Shown here piece by piece: positions 42,920 through 51,743 of a DNA stretch of 64,000 nucleotides; the first letter of the stretch is position 1; each line of letters starts with the position of its first letter. The position numbers and the translations under genes are program-made. The notes under the pieces are model-generated. The model had not been told where the DNA came from and ran no database searches. It saw only the letters and a program-made list of their open reading frames with translations. The stretch is taken from the NCBI RefSeq assembly GCF_039941195.1, contig NZ_JBDVFA010000066.1, positions 31,090 through 95,089 on the forward strand, given 5' to 3'. This DNA comes from Aurantibacter_A sp039941195 (GTDB taxonomy: Bacteria; Bacteroidota; Bacteroidia; Flavobacteriales; Flavobacteriaceae).

Positions 42920-43212
42920 CGGTTTGCCTCTTTATCTTCATTCATTAATTCTTTTATTTTGCGTTCTTCCCATCCTCTACCAAGAAAAGGATTAAAACCA
43001 AACACTTTTAAAGCATTAAAAAATATTCCAATTCCCCAACCAAATGCCGCCCATAAAAACCAAGGGTAATTCCAGTGATCTGTGTAGTAGTTAACACCTG
43101 CTAACATTCCTATCACCAGCACATAAGAAATTATGTTACCATAAAATTTCTTTAATTCATCAACTCTTTCTTGTGCCCTTAAATATTTGCTTTCTTTGTC
43201 TGAATTTTCCAT
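42910..43212 (-). CDS. 2TM-domain membrane protein (first copy)
   Basis: 100 residues: YLRAQERVDELKKFYGNIISYVLVIGML, a loop with the aromatic DHWNYPWF, second helix WAAFGWGIGIFFNALKVFGFNPFLG, and RGWEERKIKELMNEDKE. Of the four it is closest to the kinase C-terminus (PWVLFPIVGWGVGIIAHGMEAYGYNPILGKGWEERRI), suggesting recent descent from, or to, that fused domain. 135 bases separate it from the kinase gene. Confidence 0.85.
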   Translation of the reverse strand: MENSDKESKYLRAQERVDELKKFYGNIISYVLVIGMLAGVNYYTDHWNYPWFLWAAFGWGIGIFFNALKVFGFNPFLGRGWEERKIKELMNEDKEANRWK

Positions 43213-43347
43213 TTTGTTTTGATTATTTGTTTTTTCAAATCTCCAATAATTACAGGGCTTTACTAAATATACATTTCTGAATTGTAGTTTTCTATGGATG
43301 GACTGTAATTTAACCTAATTGCCTTTCTTTAATAAAATGTTTGGCGA

Positions 43348-44685
43348 TTAAAATTTATCATCATCCATATATTTTTTAATTCTACGTTCTTCCCATCCTT
43401 TGCCCAAAATTGGATTGTAACCATAGGCTTCCATTCCGTGCGCTATTATTCCAACACCCCATCCTACAATAGGAAATAGCACCCATGGAAAGCCTGTAGT
43501 TTGGTAATTTAAAATGATTAAAAACGGAATAACAATACAATATGAGAGAAGGTTCGCATAGAATTTCTTAATTCGCTCTACTTTTTCTTTTGCTTTTTTA
43601 TAATACTTATCATCAATATAAACGCGTTGCGATTCCACTGTAGAAACCTGTTTGGTAAGCATGGGCAATTCTACACTAAAAGTTGCCGCTTCCTTTTCAA
43701 TGGCAACTTTTCTATCTGTTAATATTTGATATCGCTGTTTTATATTTTGCAAACCAACGCCACTACTTTTGCGCACCACTTGTTTTGCCTGCAGATTATT
43801 ACTGACCACTAACATATTATCTTTTTCGAATACTTTTATATGTAAGGGACGATCAGAGGTAACCACATTATGCTTTACTGCGTTTTCTAAAAGCAATTGT
43901 AAAGACAAGGGAATTATTTTAGCTTCGGGGTCGGTGCTTTGCTCCGGTATTTCAAAAACAATACTATCTTCAAAACGCATTTTCAACAAACGCACATACG
44001 TTTTTGCAAATTGTAATTCTTCATCTACAGAAATTAAATCTTTATTTTTCTGTTCAAGAACATACCTGTAAACCTTTGACAATGAAGTGGTAAACTTTTG
44101 CGCTTGATGCGGATCCTCTTCAATAAGACTGGTTAATACATTTAAACTATTAAAAAGAAAATGAGGGTCTAACTGATTTTTTAAAGCATCGAATTTAGCC
44201 GAGGCAGTACCCGCAATTATCTTTTGTTCTTTAACTTTATTTTCTTGCCAATGTTTGTAGAAATGAAAGGCATAAAAAGCCAGTGTAATAATTACTGCGA
44301 TAAACATCGGAATCCAATACGATTGGTACGTCTGACTGGCTAAAAATTCCCCAAAAGTATCACCAGAAATTACAACTTGTATTAGTAATCGTGAAATGAA
44401 AATAGCAATAAATGATGCAAGCATATTCAATATAAAACCTAATCCTAAATTCTTATATGAACTAATAAGACTACCATATTTGAGTCGAAAAAAACGCCAT
44501 GCGTAAATATTCGCCAAATAGATTAACGTAGACATTATTAAATTTTGATAGTATTCCTCCCAAGCTTCAACCCTAGAATAAGTACTATCTATAGCACCAG
44601 TTGCATAAAGAATAACCAGTACAACGAAAAAAATTACAGTACCAATTATTAAGGAATTAATGATGTCCTTTAAAAATCTTTGCAT
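43348..44685 (-). CDS. LytS-type sensor histidine kinase fused to a C-terminal 2TM domain
   Basis: 445 residues. Four transmembrane helices within 1-145, then the His_kinase domain with acceptor His175 in LKNQLDPHFLFNSLNVLTSL and ATPase block ENAVKHNV ... SSGVGLQNIKQRYQIL. From about 355 to the end an additional 2TM domain (KKAKEKVERIKKFYANLLSY to GKGWEERRIKKYM) follows, placing the C-terminus after two more membrane helices. It heads an operon of four free 2TM proteins and a LytTR regulator. The signal is unknown; the extra domain likely mediates assembly with the small proteins. Confidence 0.9.
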   Translation of the reverse strand: MQRFLKDIINSLIIGTVIFFVVLVILYATGAIDSTYSRVEAWEEYYQNLIMSTLIYLANIYAWRFFRLKYGSLISSYKNLGLGFILNMLASFIAIFISRLLIQVVISGDTFGEFLASQTYQSYWIPMFIAVIITLAFYAFHFYKHWQENKVKEQKIIAGTASAKFDALKNQLDPHFLFNSLNVLTSLIEEDPHQAQKFTTSLSKVYRYVLEQKNKDLISVDEELQFAKTYVRLLKMRFEDSIVFEIPEQSTDPEAKIIPLSLQLLLENAVKHNVVTSDRPLHIKVFEKDNMLVVSNNLQAKQVVRKSSGVGLQNIKQRYQILTDRKVAIEKEAATFSVELPMLTKQVSTVESQRVYIDDKYYKKAKEKVERIKKFYANLLSYCIVIPFLIILNYQTTGFPWVLFPIVGWGVGIIAHGMEAYGYNPILGKGWEERRIKKYMDDDKF

Positions 44686-44712
44686 ATGAATAGTTGAACT
44701 AATTTTATACTA

Positions 44713-45135
44713 TTAATAATCTATCGAAAGTTGTATCGACTTGCCTTTTACTTCAAATTTAGCCGCCTTCCATTTAGGTGGGCCAAACCTTGCTGGCGCA
44801 TTATTTGATGAACCTACATCTTCTTTGGGAATCCCTAACATATTAGTATCCAATTCGCTATTATTGTTTTCATCGTGATAAGAAGATATAGCATAAGTTC
44901 CGTCAGGTACATTATTAAAAGTTACTGTGCTGGAACCATTATTTATTTCCCCATTTAAGCCCCTATCAATATCTTCAAGCCAAGTATCGGCTGAGCTGTA
45001 AAGTCCTACCCTAATCTGTCCTTCGTCACTACTGATATCATTAATTACGACCTCAATAGTATTACCATTTGCTTCTTGTGCTACTGCTAAGTGTGCACTA
45101 ATTGCAAACAGCAGTAGAGTGAAAATCTTTTTCAT
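44713..45135 (-). CDS. DUF2141 family secreted protein
   Basis: 140 residues: signal peptide MKKIFTLLLFAISAHLAVAQE, then a beta-sandwich with IEVVINDISSDEGQIRVGLYSS, FNNVPDGTYAISSYHDENNNSELDTNMLGIPKEDVGSSNNA and RFGPPKWKAAKFEV, the complete DUF2141 pattern. It lies 27 bases upstream of the LytS-like gene and on the same strand, so it may be the first gene of that operon and a clue to an envelope signal. Function not known. Confidence 0.85.
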   Translation of the reverse strand: MKKIFTLLLFAISAHLAVAQEANGNTIEVVINDISSDEGQIRVGLYSSADTWLEDIDRGLNGEINNGSSTVTFNNVPDGTYAISSYHDENNNSELDTNMLGIPKEDVGSSNNAPARFGPPKWKAAKFEVKGKSIQLSIDY

Positions 45136-45269
45136 ATATATAAGTTTTAAGCAAATATGGATAACAAGTTAGTAATCTTACAGAAATAAATACCGAGTTG
45201 TTAATATTGAATGATGGATTGTAATAGCAAATGCTATTCTCAGCTATGTGTATATCATCAAATTTCACC

Positions 45270-45277
45270 TAGCTTTG
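45270..45277 (+). promoter_or_regulatory. -7 element placed almost on the start codon
   Basis: TAGCTTTG matches TAnnTTTG and ends four bases before the ATG at 45282. With the usual distance from the -7 box to the transcription start the mRNA would begin at or next to the ATG, indicating leaderless translation. No obvious -33 TTTG is seen. Confidence 0.4.
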
Positions 45278-45281
45278 CTCC

Positions 45282-46832
45282 ATGGTGAGAAACATTCAAT
45301 TACGCGTTAGTTTAAAAGAGGAAGCCCAATTAGGGTTGAAAGCTAAAACAGCCAAATATTTAAGTGTTTCGGAAAGTGATATCGAAATAAAAATATTACG
45401 AAAGTCAATTGATGCGCGTAAACCAAGCATCTATTTCAATTACAAATTAGAGGTTTATATTAACGAACCCTTGCCTACTTCAAACGAGTATTCCTTTGAT
45501 TATAAATACGTTTCCAAAGCAAAAGCTATTCACATTATTGGTTTTGGGCCTGCAGGAATGTGGGCTGCCCTGCGTTGTTTGGAATTGGGTTACAAACCAA
45601 TAGTACTTGAACGTGGCAAAAATGTACAAGACCGGCGTCGCGATTTAAAAGCTATTAATCAAGACCACAATGTCAACAAAAATTCCAATTATTGTTTTGG
45701 CGAAGGTGGTGCAGGCACTTATTCCGATGGCAAACTATATACCAGAAGTTTAAAACGTGGTGATGTTCGCCGCGTGTTCGAAAGTTTAGTATTTCATGGG
45801 GCAACCGAAGAAATATTAATTGATGCGCATCCGCATATTGGCACCAACAAATTGCCTAAAATTGTACAAAACATACGTGAAACAATAATAAGATATGGTG
45901 GCGAAGTTCATTTTGAGTCTAAAGTATCTGATTTTAAGATTGAGAATAATGCATTAAAATCCATAGTTGTTAACGATACAAACGAAATAGCGGTAAACAG
46001 TGTAATTCTCGCAACAGGACATTCGGCACGCGATATTTTCTATCTATTGGATAAAAAAGAAATCGCATTAAAAGCCAAGTCGTTTGCTATGGGCGTTCGT
46101 GTAGAACATCCGCAAGAAATTATCGACTCCATTCAATACCATTGCTCTGGCAAACGTAACGAATTACTCCCTGCAGCAGCATATAGCCTAGTACACCAAT
46201 CTAAAGGACGTGGAGTCTACTCATTTTGCATGTGTCCGGGTGGCTTTATCGTTCCTGCTGCTACAGCGCCAGGTGAAGTTGTCGTAAATGGAATGTCTCC
46301 TTCAAAAAGGAACAATCTTTTCGCTAATTCGGGTATTGTTGTAGAAATCGATGTAGATAATGATTTGTATAAATATGAAAAATTTGGTGAATTAAAAGGA
46401 CTGGAATATCAAAAAAATTTGGAGCGTTTAGCATTTACCTCTGGTGGGAGAACACAAACAGCGCCAGCACAACGCTTAACAGATTTTGTAGAAGGTAACA
46501 TATCGAAAGACCTCAACCCTACCTCCTACCAACCGGGATTAAAATCAGCTCCACTACATTCGTTACTCCCCAAATTAATAGGGAGTCGATTACGTGACGG
46601 CTTTGCTGAATTTGGTAAAAAAATGAAAGGCTATTATACGACACAAGCAAACATTATTGGTGTAGAATCTAGAACGTCTTCACCAGTTACCATCCCAAGA
46701 AATGACAAATTAGAACATCCACAGATAAAAGGGCTATTTCCCTGTGGTGAAGGTGGTGGCTATGCCGGCGGAATTGTTTCAGCAGCAATGGATGGTGAAC
46801 GCTGCGCTGAAGCTGCCATTGCAGTATTATAG
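45282..46832 (+). CDS. FAD-dependent dehydrogenase (COG2509-like)
   Basis: 516 residues. A small N-terminal domain (1-75) with VSESDIEIKILRKSIDARKP precedes the dinucleotide motif GFGPAG at 87-92 in IHIIGFGPAGMWAALRCLELGYKPIVLERG. Later blocks are NYCFGEGGAGTYSDGKLYTR, VILATGHSARDIFYLL, YSFCMCPGGFIVPA and a C-terminal GLFPCGEGGGYAGGIVSAAMDGERCAEA, which closes the FAD site. This is the conserved COG2509 family (uncharacterised FAD dehydrogenases). Substrate unknown. No partner gene is adjacent. Confidence 0.9.
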   Translation: MVRNIQLRVSLKEEAQLGLKAKTAKYLSVSESDIEIKILRKSIDARKPSIYFNYKLEVYINEPLPTSNEYSFDYKYVSKAKAIHIIGFGPAGMWAALRCLELGYKPIVLERGKNVQDRRRDLKAINQDHNVNKNSNYCFGEGGAGTYSDGKLYTRSLKRGDVRRVFESLVFHGATEEILIDAHPHIGTNKLPKIVQNIRETIIRYGGEVHFESKVSDFKIENNALKSIVVNDTNEIAVNSVILATGHSARDIFYLLDKKEIALKAKSFAMGVRVEHPQEIIDSIQYHCSGKRNELLPAAAYSLVHQSKGRGVYSFCMCPGGFIVPAATAPGEVVVNGMSPSKRNNLFANSGIVVEIDVDNDLYKYEKFGELKGLEYQKNLERLAFTSGGRTQTAPAQRLTDFVEGNISKDLNPTSYQPGLKSAPLHSLLPKLIGSRLRDGFAEFGKKMKGYYTTQANIIGVESRTSSPVTIPRNDKLEHPQIKGLFPCGEGGGYAGGIVSAAMDGERCAEAAIAVL

Positions 46833-46895
46833 AAGTTCGATTTTATTTTAACGTTAGAACCTAAAAATTTAAGTTTTAAAGTGCCTTTTTAAACT

Positions 46896-46903
46896 TACCT
46901 TCG
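46896..46903 (+). promoter_or_regulatory. Probable -7 element of rhlE
   Basis: TACCTTCG differs from TAnnTTTG at one base, 16 bases upstream of the ATG at 46920. Confidence 0.35.
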
Positions 46904-46919
46904 CAGCTTATTTATTTAT

Positions 46920-48257
46920 ATGACATTCAAAGAATTAGGCCTTGCAGAGCCAATATTAGATGCCCTTGAAGGCCTAGGATACACTAACCCCACTCCCATT
47001 CAACAACAATCCATCCCTATTTTATTAAAGGGTAAAGACCTATTGGGTGTTGCACAAACGGGAACAGGGAAAACAGCAGCTTTTGGCATTCCAATTCTGC
47101 ATCATCTCTATAACTCAAAAAACAAACAAACAGCGAACGATGGGCGTTCAAACAAAAGAAAAATAAGAGCATTAATTGTTACACCAACGCGAGAATTAGC
47201 CATTCAAATTGGAGAAAGTTTAACGGATTATGGGAATTATACAGGCTTACGGAATACTGTAATCTTTGGGGGTGTAAAGCAAGGAAAACAGGTAAATACA
47301 CTTAGAAATGGTGTTGACATTCTTGTAGCCACACCAGGTCGACTTTTAGATTTAATGAATCAGGGTTTTATCACATTTAGAGATATTGAATTTGCTGTTC
47401 TCGATGAAGCTGACCAAATGCTTGATATGGGTTTTATACACGATATCAAGAAAATAATTGCAAAGTTACCCGCCCAACGTCAGTCCCTTTTCTTTTCTGC
47501 AACAATGCCAAAGGATATCGTCGCGCTATCACGAAAAATATTAGGAGATTTTGAGCGTGTTACCATTAAACCAGAACAAGCTACTGCAGAAAAAGTTGAG
47601 CAAGGTGTTTATTTTGTCAGCAAAAAAAATAAAACCAAACTGCTCGTTCATTTATTACAAGAACGTTCTCAAGATTCTGTATTGGTATTCTCCCGAACAA
47701 AACACGGAGCGAATAAAATTGTAAAAAAATTAGATCAAGCCGGCATAAAATCTGCTGCTATACACGGCAACAAATCGCAAACGGCTCGTCAAAAAGCTTT
47801 GGGTGCATTTAAAGAAGGAAAATTAAAAGTTTTAGTAGCTACGGATATTGCTGCTAGAGGTATTGATGTGGAAGAGTTAGCATTGGTCATTAATTTTGAC
47901 TTACCGAATGTTTCCGAAACCTATGTACACCGAATTGGTAGAACAGGTCGTGCAAATGCCAGTGGTATTGCCTTATCTTTTTGTGATAAAGAGGAAAGAG
48001 CTTATTTACGCGATATAGAAAAATTGATTAAACAGGAAGTTCCTAGAATGCCTGAACATCAATTTACCGATGGCGATGATGAGGAACAAGAAACGGTTGA
48101 ACAACCAGGTAAATCTCGTAATCCAAATCAGTCAAGAAATCGCAATCGAAATCAAGATAGAAATAGAAACAGACAAAGTAACCGTTCAGCTAATTCTAAT
48201 AATCGGAACTCTAGAAGGCGTTCTGGCAATAAAGGTGGTGGCGAAAATAAATCGTAG
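46920..48257 (+). CDS. rhlE: DEAD-box RNA helicase, RhlE type
   Basis: 445 residues. The Q motif (GYTNPTPIQQQSIP), Walker A AQTGTGKT at 45-52, PTRELAIQ, GG, TPGRLLD, the DEAD box (VLDEADQMLD), SAT (FSATMP), and motifs V and VI (ATDIAARGIDVEEL, YVHRIGRTGRA) are all present. After about 380 the tail is a low-complexity Arg/Asn/Gln/Ser stretch with KGGGENKS at the end, an RNA-binding extension usual in flavobacterial RhlE. It probably acts in ribosome assembly or cold adaptation. Confidence 0.95.
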   Translation: MTFKELGLAEPILDALEGLGYTNPTPIQQQSIPILLKGKDLLGVAQTGTGKTAAFGIPILHHLYNSKNKQTANDGRSNKRKIRALIVTPTRELAIQIGESLTDYGNYTGLRNTVIFGGVKQGKQVNTLRNGVDILVATPGRLLDLMNQGFITFRDIEFAVLDEADQMLDMGFIHDIKKIIAKLPAQRQSLFFSATMPKDIVALSRKILGDFERVTIKPEQATAEKVEQGVYFVSKKNKTKLLVHLLQERSQDSVLVFSRTKHGANKIVKKLDQAGIKSAAIHGNKSQTARQKALGAFKEGKLKVLVATDIAARGIDVEELALVINFDLPNVSETYVHRIGRTGRANASGIALSFCDKEERAYLRDIEKLIKQEVPRMPEHQFTDGDDEEQETVEQPGKSRNPNQSRNRNRNQDRNRNRQSNRSANSNNRNSRRRSGNKGGGENKS

Positions 48258-48286
48258 TAATTAATTGCATCAACTTAAAGTTACTT

Positions 48287-49015
48287 TTAGACGGTACGTA
48301 TACGGCCCATCAGCAATTCTTTATGCGATTTGCTTAAAGGAATTACTTTTCTGTTAATTTCTAAATAGTCCTCTGCTACAACATCTAAGTTGGTAACATT
48401 TACAATAAAACTACGATGTACTCGTAAAAATTGATTCGCAGGTAATTTGCCTTCCATAGATTTTAAGGTACTTGTTAAAAGGAATTTACCTGATTTGGTA
48501 ATAATGTTACTATAATTTCTATCGGCTTCGATGAACAGTATATCCTTTAGCATTAATTTTTCCATCTTTCCATAATGGCGCACAAAAATTCGATCCTCTA
48601 ATACCTCCAAATTAGATTCGCTAGATTTTTTTGACACTTCATTTACATCAGCGAATACTAATGAGATTGTTCTTTGCAAGTTTAACTTATTAAACGGTTT
48701 AGTAATAAAAGCTTTTGGAAAAGTATCTTTTGCTTTTTTAAAAGTAACGTCGTCTGAATTAGCAGTGAGGTAAATAATTGGAATGTTATACAACTGGTTA
48801 ATGCGCTCTGCTGTTTCTATACCATTCAAAACTCCCTTCAAATTAATATCCAATAACAACAAATCAGGAATATTATTTGCAGCATGCGCAATAGCATCTT
48901 CACCTCTAGCCACAAGTCCGTCAACCTCGTACCCTAAATTTATTAATTGCATTGATATATTTGCGCCAATGATCATATCATCTTCAACAATTAAAATACG
49001 TTTTTTACGATTCAT
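48287..49015 (-). CDS. LytTR-family response regulator
   Basis: 242 residues. Receiver with EDD acid pocket at 11-13 and acceptor Asp56 (DLLLLDINLKG), conserved Lys in FITKPFNK. LytTR domain about 135-240: EDRIFVRHYGKMEKLMLKDILFIEADRNYSNIIT and FLRVHRSFIVNVTNLD. Its ATG overlaps the stop of the kinase gene by one base (TAATG), so the pair is coupled. Confidence 0.93.
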   Translation of the reverse strand: MNRKKRILIVEDDMIIGANISMQLINLGYEVDGLVARGEDAIAHAANNIPDLLLLDINLKGVLNGIETAERINQLYNIPIIYLTANSDDVTFKKAKDTFPKAFITKPFNKLNLQRTISLVFADVNEVSKKSSESNLEVLEDRIFVRHYGKMEKLMLKDILFIEADRNYSNIITKSGKFLLTSTLKSMEGKLPANQFLRVHRSFIVNVTNLDVVAEDYLEINRKVIPLSKSHKELLMGRIRTV

Positions 49016-50979
49016 TAAGCTGCTTTTTTATATTGAAATTTAATAGATACGGAAGTTCCTTTTTTTGTATTCAAAACCATTTTACCATCCAGTTGTTTCG
49101 TTAATAATTGAATCAGTTGAGAGCCAAAACCAGTGCCATTAGGTTTGCAATTATCGCTCATTCCAATGCCATTATCTGTAACATTTAATTGGAGAATAGT
49201 TCCTTTTTCCTCCAAGGATACACTAATACAACCTGTTTTATTATTTGGAAAAGCATATTTTAAAGAATTAGTTATCAACTCATTAACTATTAAACCAATA
49301 GGAATGGCTATATCCACATCTAATTCAAAATTCTCCATTGCCACATCAACCTTAATTTTATCTTCAGCCCCAAAAGCATTCAAAATATAATCGGCAAGAT
49401 TTCCGAAATAACCTTTCATTTCAATAGCTGCTAAGTTCTCTCCCATATACAATTTCTGATGAATCATGCTCATGCTCTGTACCCGATGTTGACTTTCTTC
49501 CATGGCATTTAAAACATTCTGATCTTCTATTTGTGCCGATTGTAATGATAAAAGACTCGAGATGATTTCTAGGTTATTTTTAACACGATGGTGAATCTCT
49601 TTTAAAAGAAATGCTTTCTCCTCATTTTGTTTTAACAATAGTTTATTCCTTTTTCTGTTGTTTGAAAAAGCTATATAACCTAAAATTAATAACAATAATA
49701 GAAGTGCCGCAATAATTGTTATAAACAGTTGTTGCGAACGTTGCCTTTTGAGTTGCGATTCTTGATTTTCAATGGTATCATTTTTTTGTGTCACTTCATA
49801 CTCGGTTCTCAATTGCGAAGTACGATGATCGGCTTCCGCTGTAAATACGGCACTTTTAAACGTATCATATTTTTCAAACGCTTTATAGGCTTCTTCATAT
49901 TGAAAAATAGCCGCATTAGCCTTACCTAATTCATTATAAGCCTTACTTAAAAAATAAGCATCCCCAAAATCTGAGGTCGCTATTTTTATGCAATTTTCTA
50001 GACTTTCGATAGCTAAAACGAAATCACCATTTAGGTTTTGTATTTTACCTATTGCCATCCAACTGCGCATCACCAAAAAATTATTGTGTAATAATTCGGC
50101 ATATTTTAGTGCATTCATAGCTGCCTTAAGAGCTTCATCAAATTCATTTAAATTTGAATGTAATTCTGCTAATAAAATATAACCGTCGCTAAGGTTATTG
50201 TAAAAACCATAACGTTCACCAATAGCAATAGAATGATTTAAATAATGTAGCGCTTTATCATACTTTTTTAGACTTAGATAATTATTTCCAACCACATATA
50301 AGGTAAAGTCGTAATCAAGGTCATTTAAACCGCGTTCTTCAAAAATTGCTAATGATTTTAGTCCATATTCTAAACCAATTTCAGATTTAGACTGTTTCCA
50401 AAACAGGTTACTAAGGTCGCTATAGGCTGTAGCCATAGCCCATTTATCTCCAATTTCTTCACCAATAGCTTTTGTTTCAAGTGCGTAATCTGCAGCCTTT
50501 TCTAATAATCCACGACGTTCGTAAACATAACCTAATTGTGTCTTTAATAAAGGCAGGTCTTTTTTATGCACTTTAGTCAAGGCTTCATTAAGTACTATTT
50601 CAGCACTATCCAATTTTTCCATACGCAGAAAAAGTGCTCCTTGAGTTATTTGAAAACGACCTTCCCAAAGTAAATTTTTTTTGCGTCTGGTTTCTTTTAA
50701 ACCCTCTTTGGTAAAGTGCATAGCTTTAAAAAGGTTACGCGTATGTGTATAATAAGCTAAATCATTTAGCATGGAGAATTTAACCGAATCTACAGTTGCT
50801 GAAGTGTAGTTATTTTCAAGTACCTCTAAATAGGAAGCTCCAAAATTATCGGTAGCTTCGAAAACTTTTTTGTAAGGCTTTTCGCTATCAAAATCAACAA
50901 TTTGAGAAAAAGAAGTATTGCAATTCAAAATAATGAAAAGACATAACAATATGGCTTTATACAAAGAAAAGCAATTCAT
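49015..50979 (-). CDS. Secreted-TPR sensor histidine kinase (HisKA_2 type)
   Basis: 654 residues. A signal sequence (MNCFSLYKAILLCLFIILNCNTSFSQ) leads into a periplasmic array of tetratricopeptide repeats (about 45-390), a coiled coil, one transmembrane helix (about 415-437, LFITIIAALLLLLLILGYIAF), and a HisKA_2 module with His463 in KEIHHRVKNNLEIISSLL. The ATPase domain contains IGLIVNELITNSLKYAFPNN and DNGIGMSDNCKPNGTGFGSQLI. It partners with the LytTR regulator next to it. TPR sensors of this kind are widespread in Bacteroidota; ligand unknown. Confidence 0.93.
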   Translation of the reverse strand: MNCFSLYKAILLCLFIILNCNTSFSQIVDFDSEKPYKKVFEATDNFGASYLEVLENNYTSATVDSVKFSMLNDLAYYTHTRNLFKAMHFTKEGLKETRRKKNLLWEGRFQITQGALFLRMEKLDSAEIVLNEALTKVHKKDLPLLKTQLGYVYERRGLLEKAADYALETKAIGEEIGDKWAMATAYSDLSNLFWKQSKSEIGLEYGLKSLAIFEERGLNDLDYDFTLYVVGNNYLSLKKYDKALHYLNHSIAIGERYGFYNNLSDGYILLAELHSNLNEFDEALKAAMNALKYAELLHNNFLVMRSWMAIGKIQNLNGDFVLAIESLENCIKIATSDFGDAYFLSKAYNELGKANAAIFQYEEAYKAFEKYDTFKSAVFTAEADHRTSQLRTEYEVTQKNDTIENQESQLKRQRSQQLFITIIAALLLLLLILGYIAFSNNRKRNKLLLKQNEEKAFLLKEIHHRVKNNLEIISSLLSLQSAQIEDQNVLNAMEESQHRVQSMSMIHQKLYMGENLAAIEMKGYFGNLADYILNAFGAEDKIKVDVAMENFELDVDIAIPIGLIVNELITNSLKYAFPNNKTGCISVSLEEKGTILQLNVTDNGIGMSDNCKPNGTGFGSQLIQLLTKQLDGKMVLNTKKGTSVSIKFQYKKAA

Positions 50980-51183
50980 TTTTATGGTTGGTTGGCACAG
51001 GGGGAAGACAAAGAATAAATATACAATATTAAATCTAAGAATTATTCGATAATTAAAACCACCTCTTCGGACAATAAAAAGGTACTGTCGTCCTCATTCT
51101 TTAATCGGAGACCTTATAAATTCTTTTTTTCGTAATAGTTCCCTATTACTTAAATAACAGTGCTATTTAAATGGTAATGTATT

Positions 51184-51720
51184 ATGGGGAAATATTGGAC
51201 TTATCTACTTCTTTTATTACTCTCAATAAGCATTGCATGCAAAGAACAAAAAAGAAAAATGCAGAACAATGCCCCAATAAATAACATACAATTAGAAAGT
51301 AGCTTAAAAACATCTTCACAAAACTATTTAAAAGCATGGAGTGAAAATGATACTACTTTATTAAATGAAGCTGCAATACGACACATAGTTCGCAATGTTA
51401 ACGGCGAAATTGTTTCAAGCAATCAACATGAACTTTATAAGAATATAAAATTTTGGCATACGGCACTACCTGACTTTAAAATGATGGCGCAAGAAATTAA
51501 TATTCTCGGCAACCGAACATTCATTAATTGGAAAAGGACAGGGACCAATACAGGTATGTTTGGCGAAATAACCCCTACTGGTAAAAAGAGTAGTTCAGAG
51601 GGTTTTAGCATTCTCACTTTTAATGAACAGCAGCAACTCATACATGTAAAGACCTATGTTGATGTCTTAGGAGTTATGAGAGATATAGGATACACAATGC
51701 AACCACCAAATACAGATTAA
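51184..51720 (+). CDS. SnoaL/NTF2-like lipoprotein, single domain
   Basis: 178 residues. Lipoprotein signal (LLLSISIAC). The remaining 150 residues have the helical start SSQNYLKAWSENDTTLLNEA and a beta-sheet core ending with GFSILTFNEQQQLIHVKTYVDVLGVMRDIGY, a pattern of the SnoaL/ester-cyclase type in the NTF2 fold. It is followed by two more NTF2-like genes. The catalytic residues of a cyclase cannot be assigned by eye. Confidence 0.68.
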   Translation: MGKYWTYLLLLLLSISIACKEQKRKMQNNAPINNIQLESSLKTSSQNYLKAWSENDTTLLNEAAIRHIVRNVNGEIVSSNQHELYKNIKFWHTALPDFKMMAQEINILGNRTFINWKRTGTNTGMFGEITPTGKKSSSEGFSILTFNEQQQLIHVKTYVDVLGVMRDIGYTMQPPNTD

Positions 51721-51743
51721 ATACAAATCCAATAATCAAAACA

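Noticed and set aside
48085..48257. Repeat-like Arg/Asn codon stretch at the end of rhlE
   Set aside because: This is the ordinary low-complexity RNA-binding tail of flavobacterial RhlE, not a separate repeat element.
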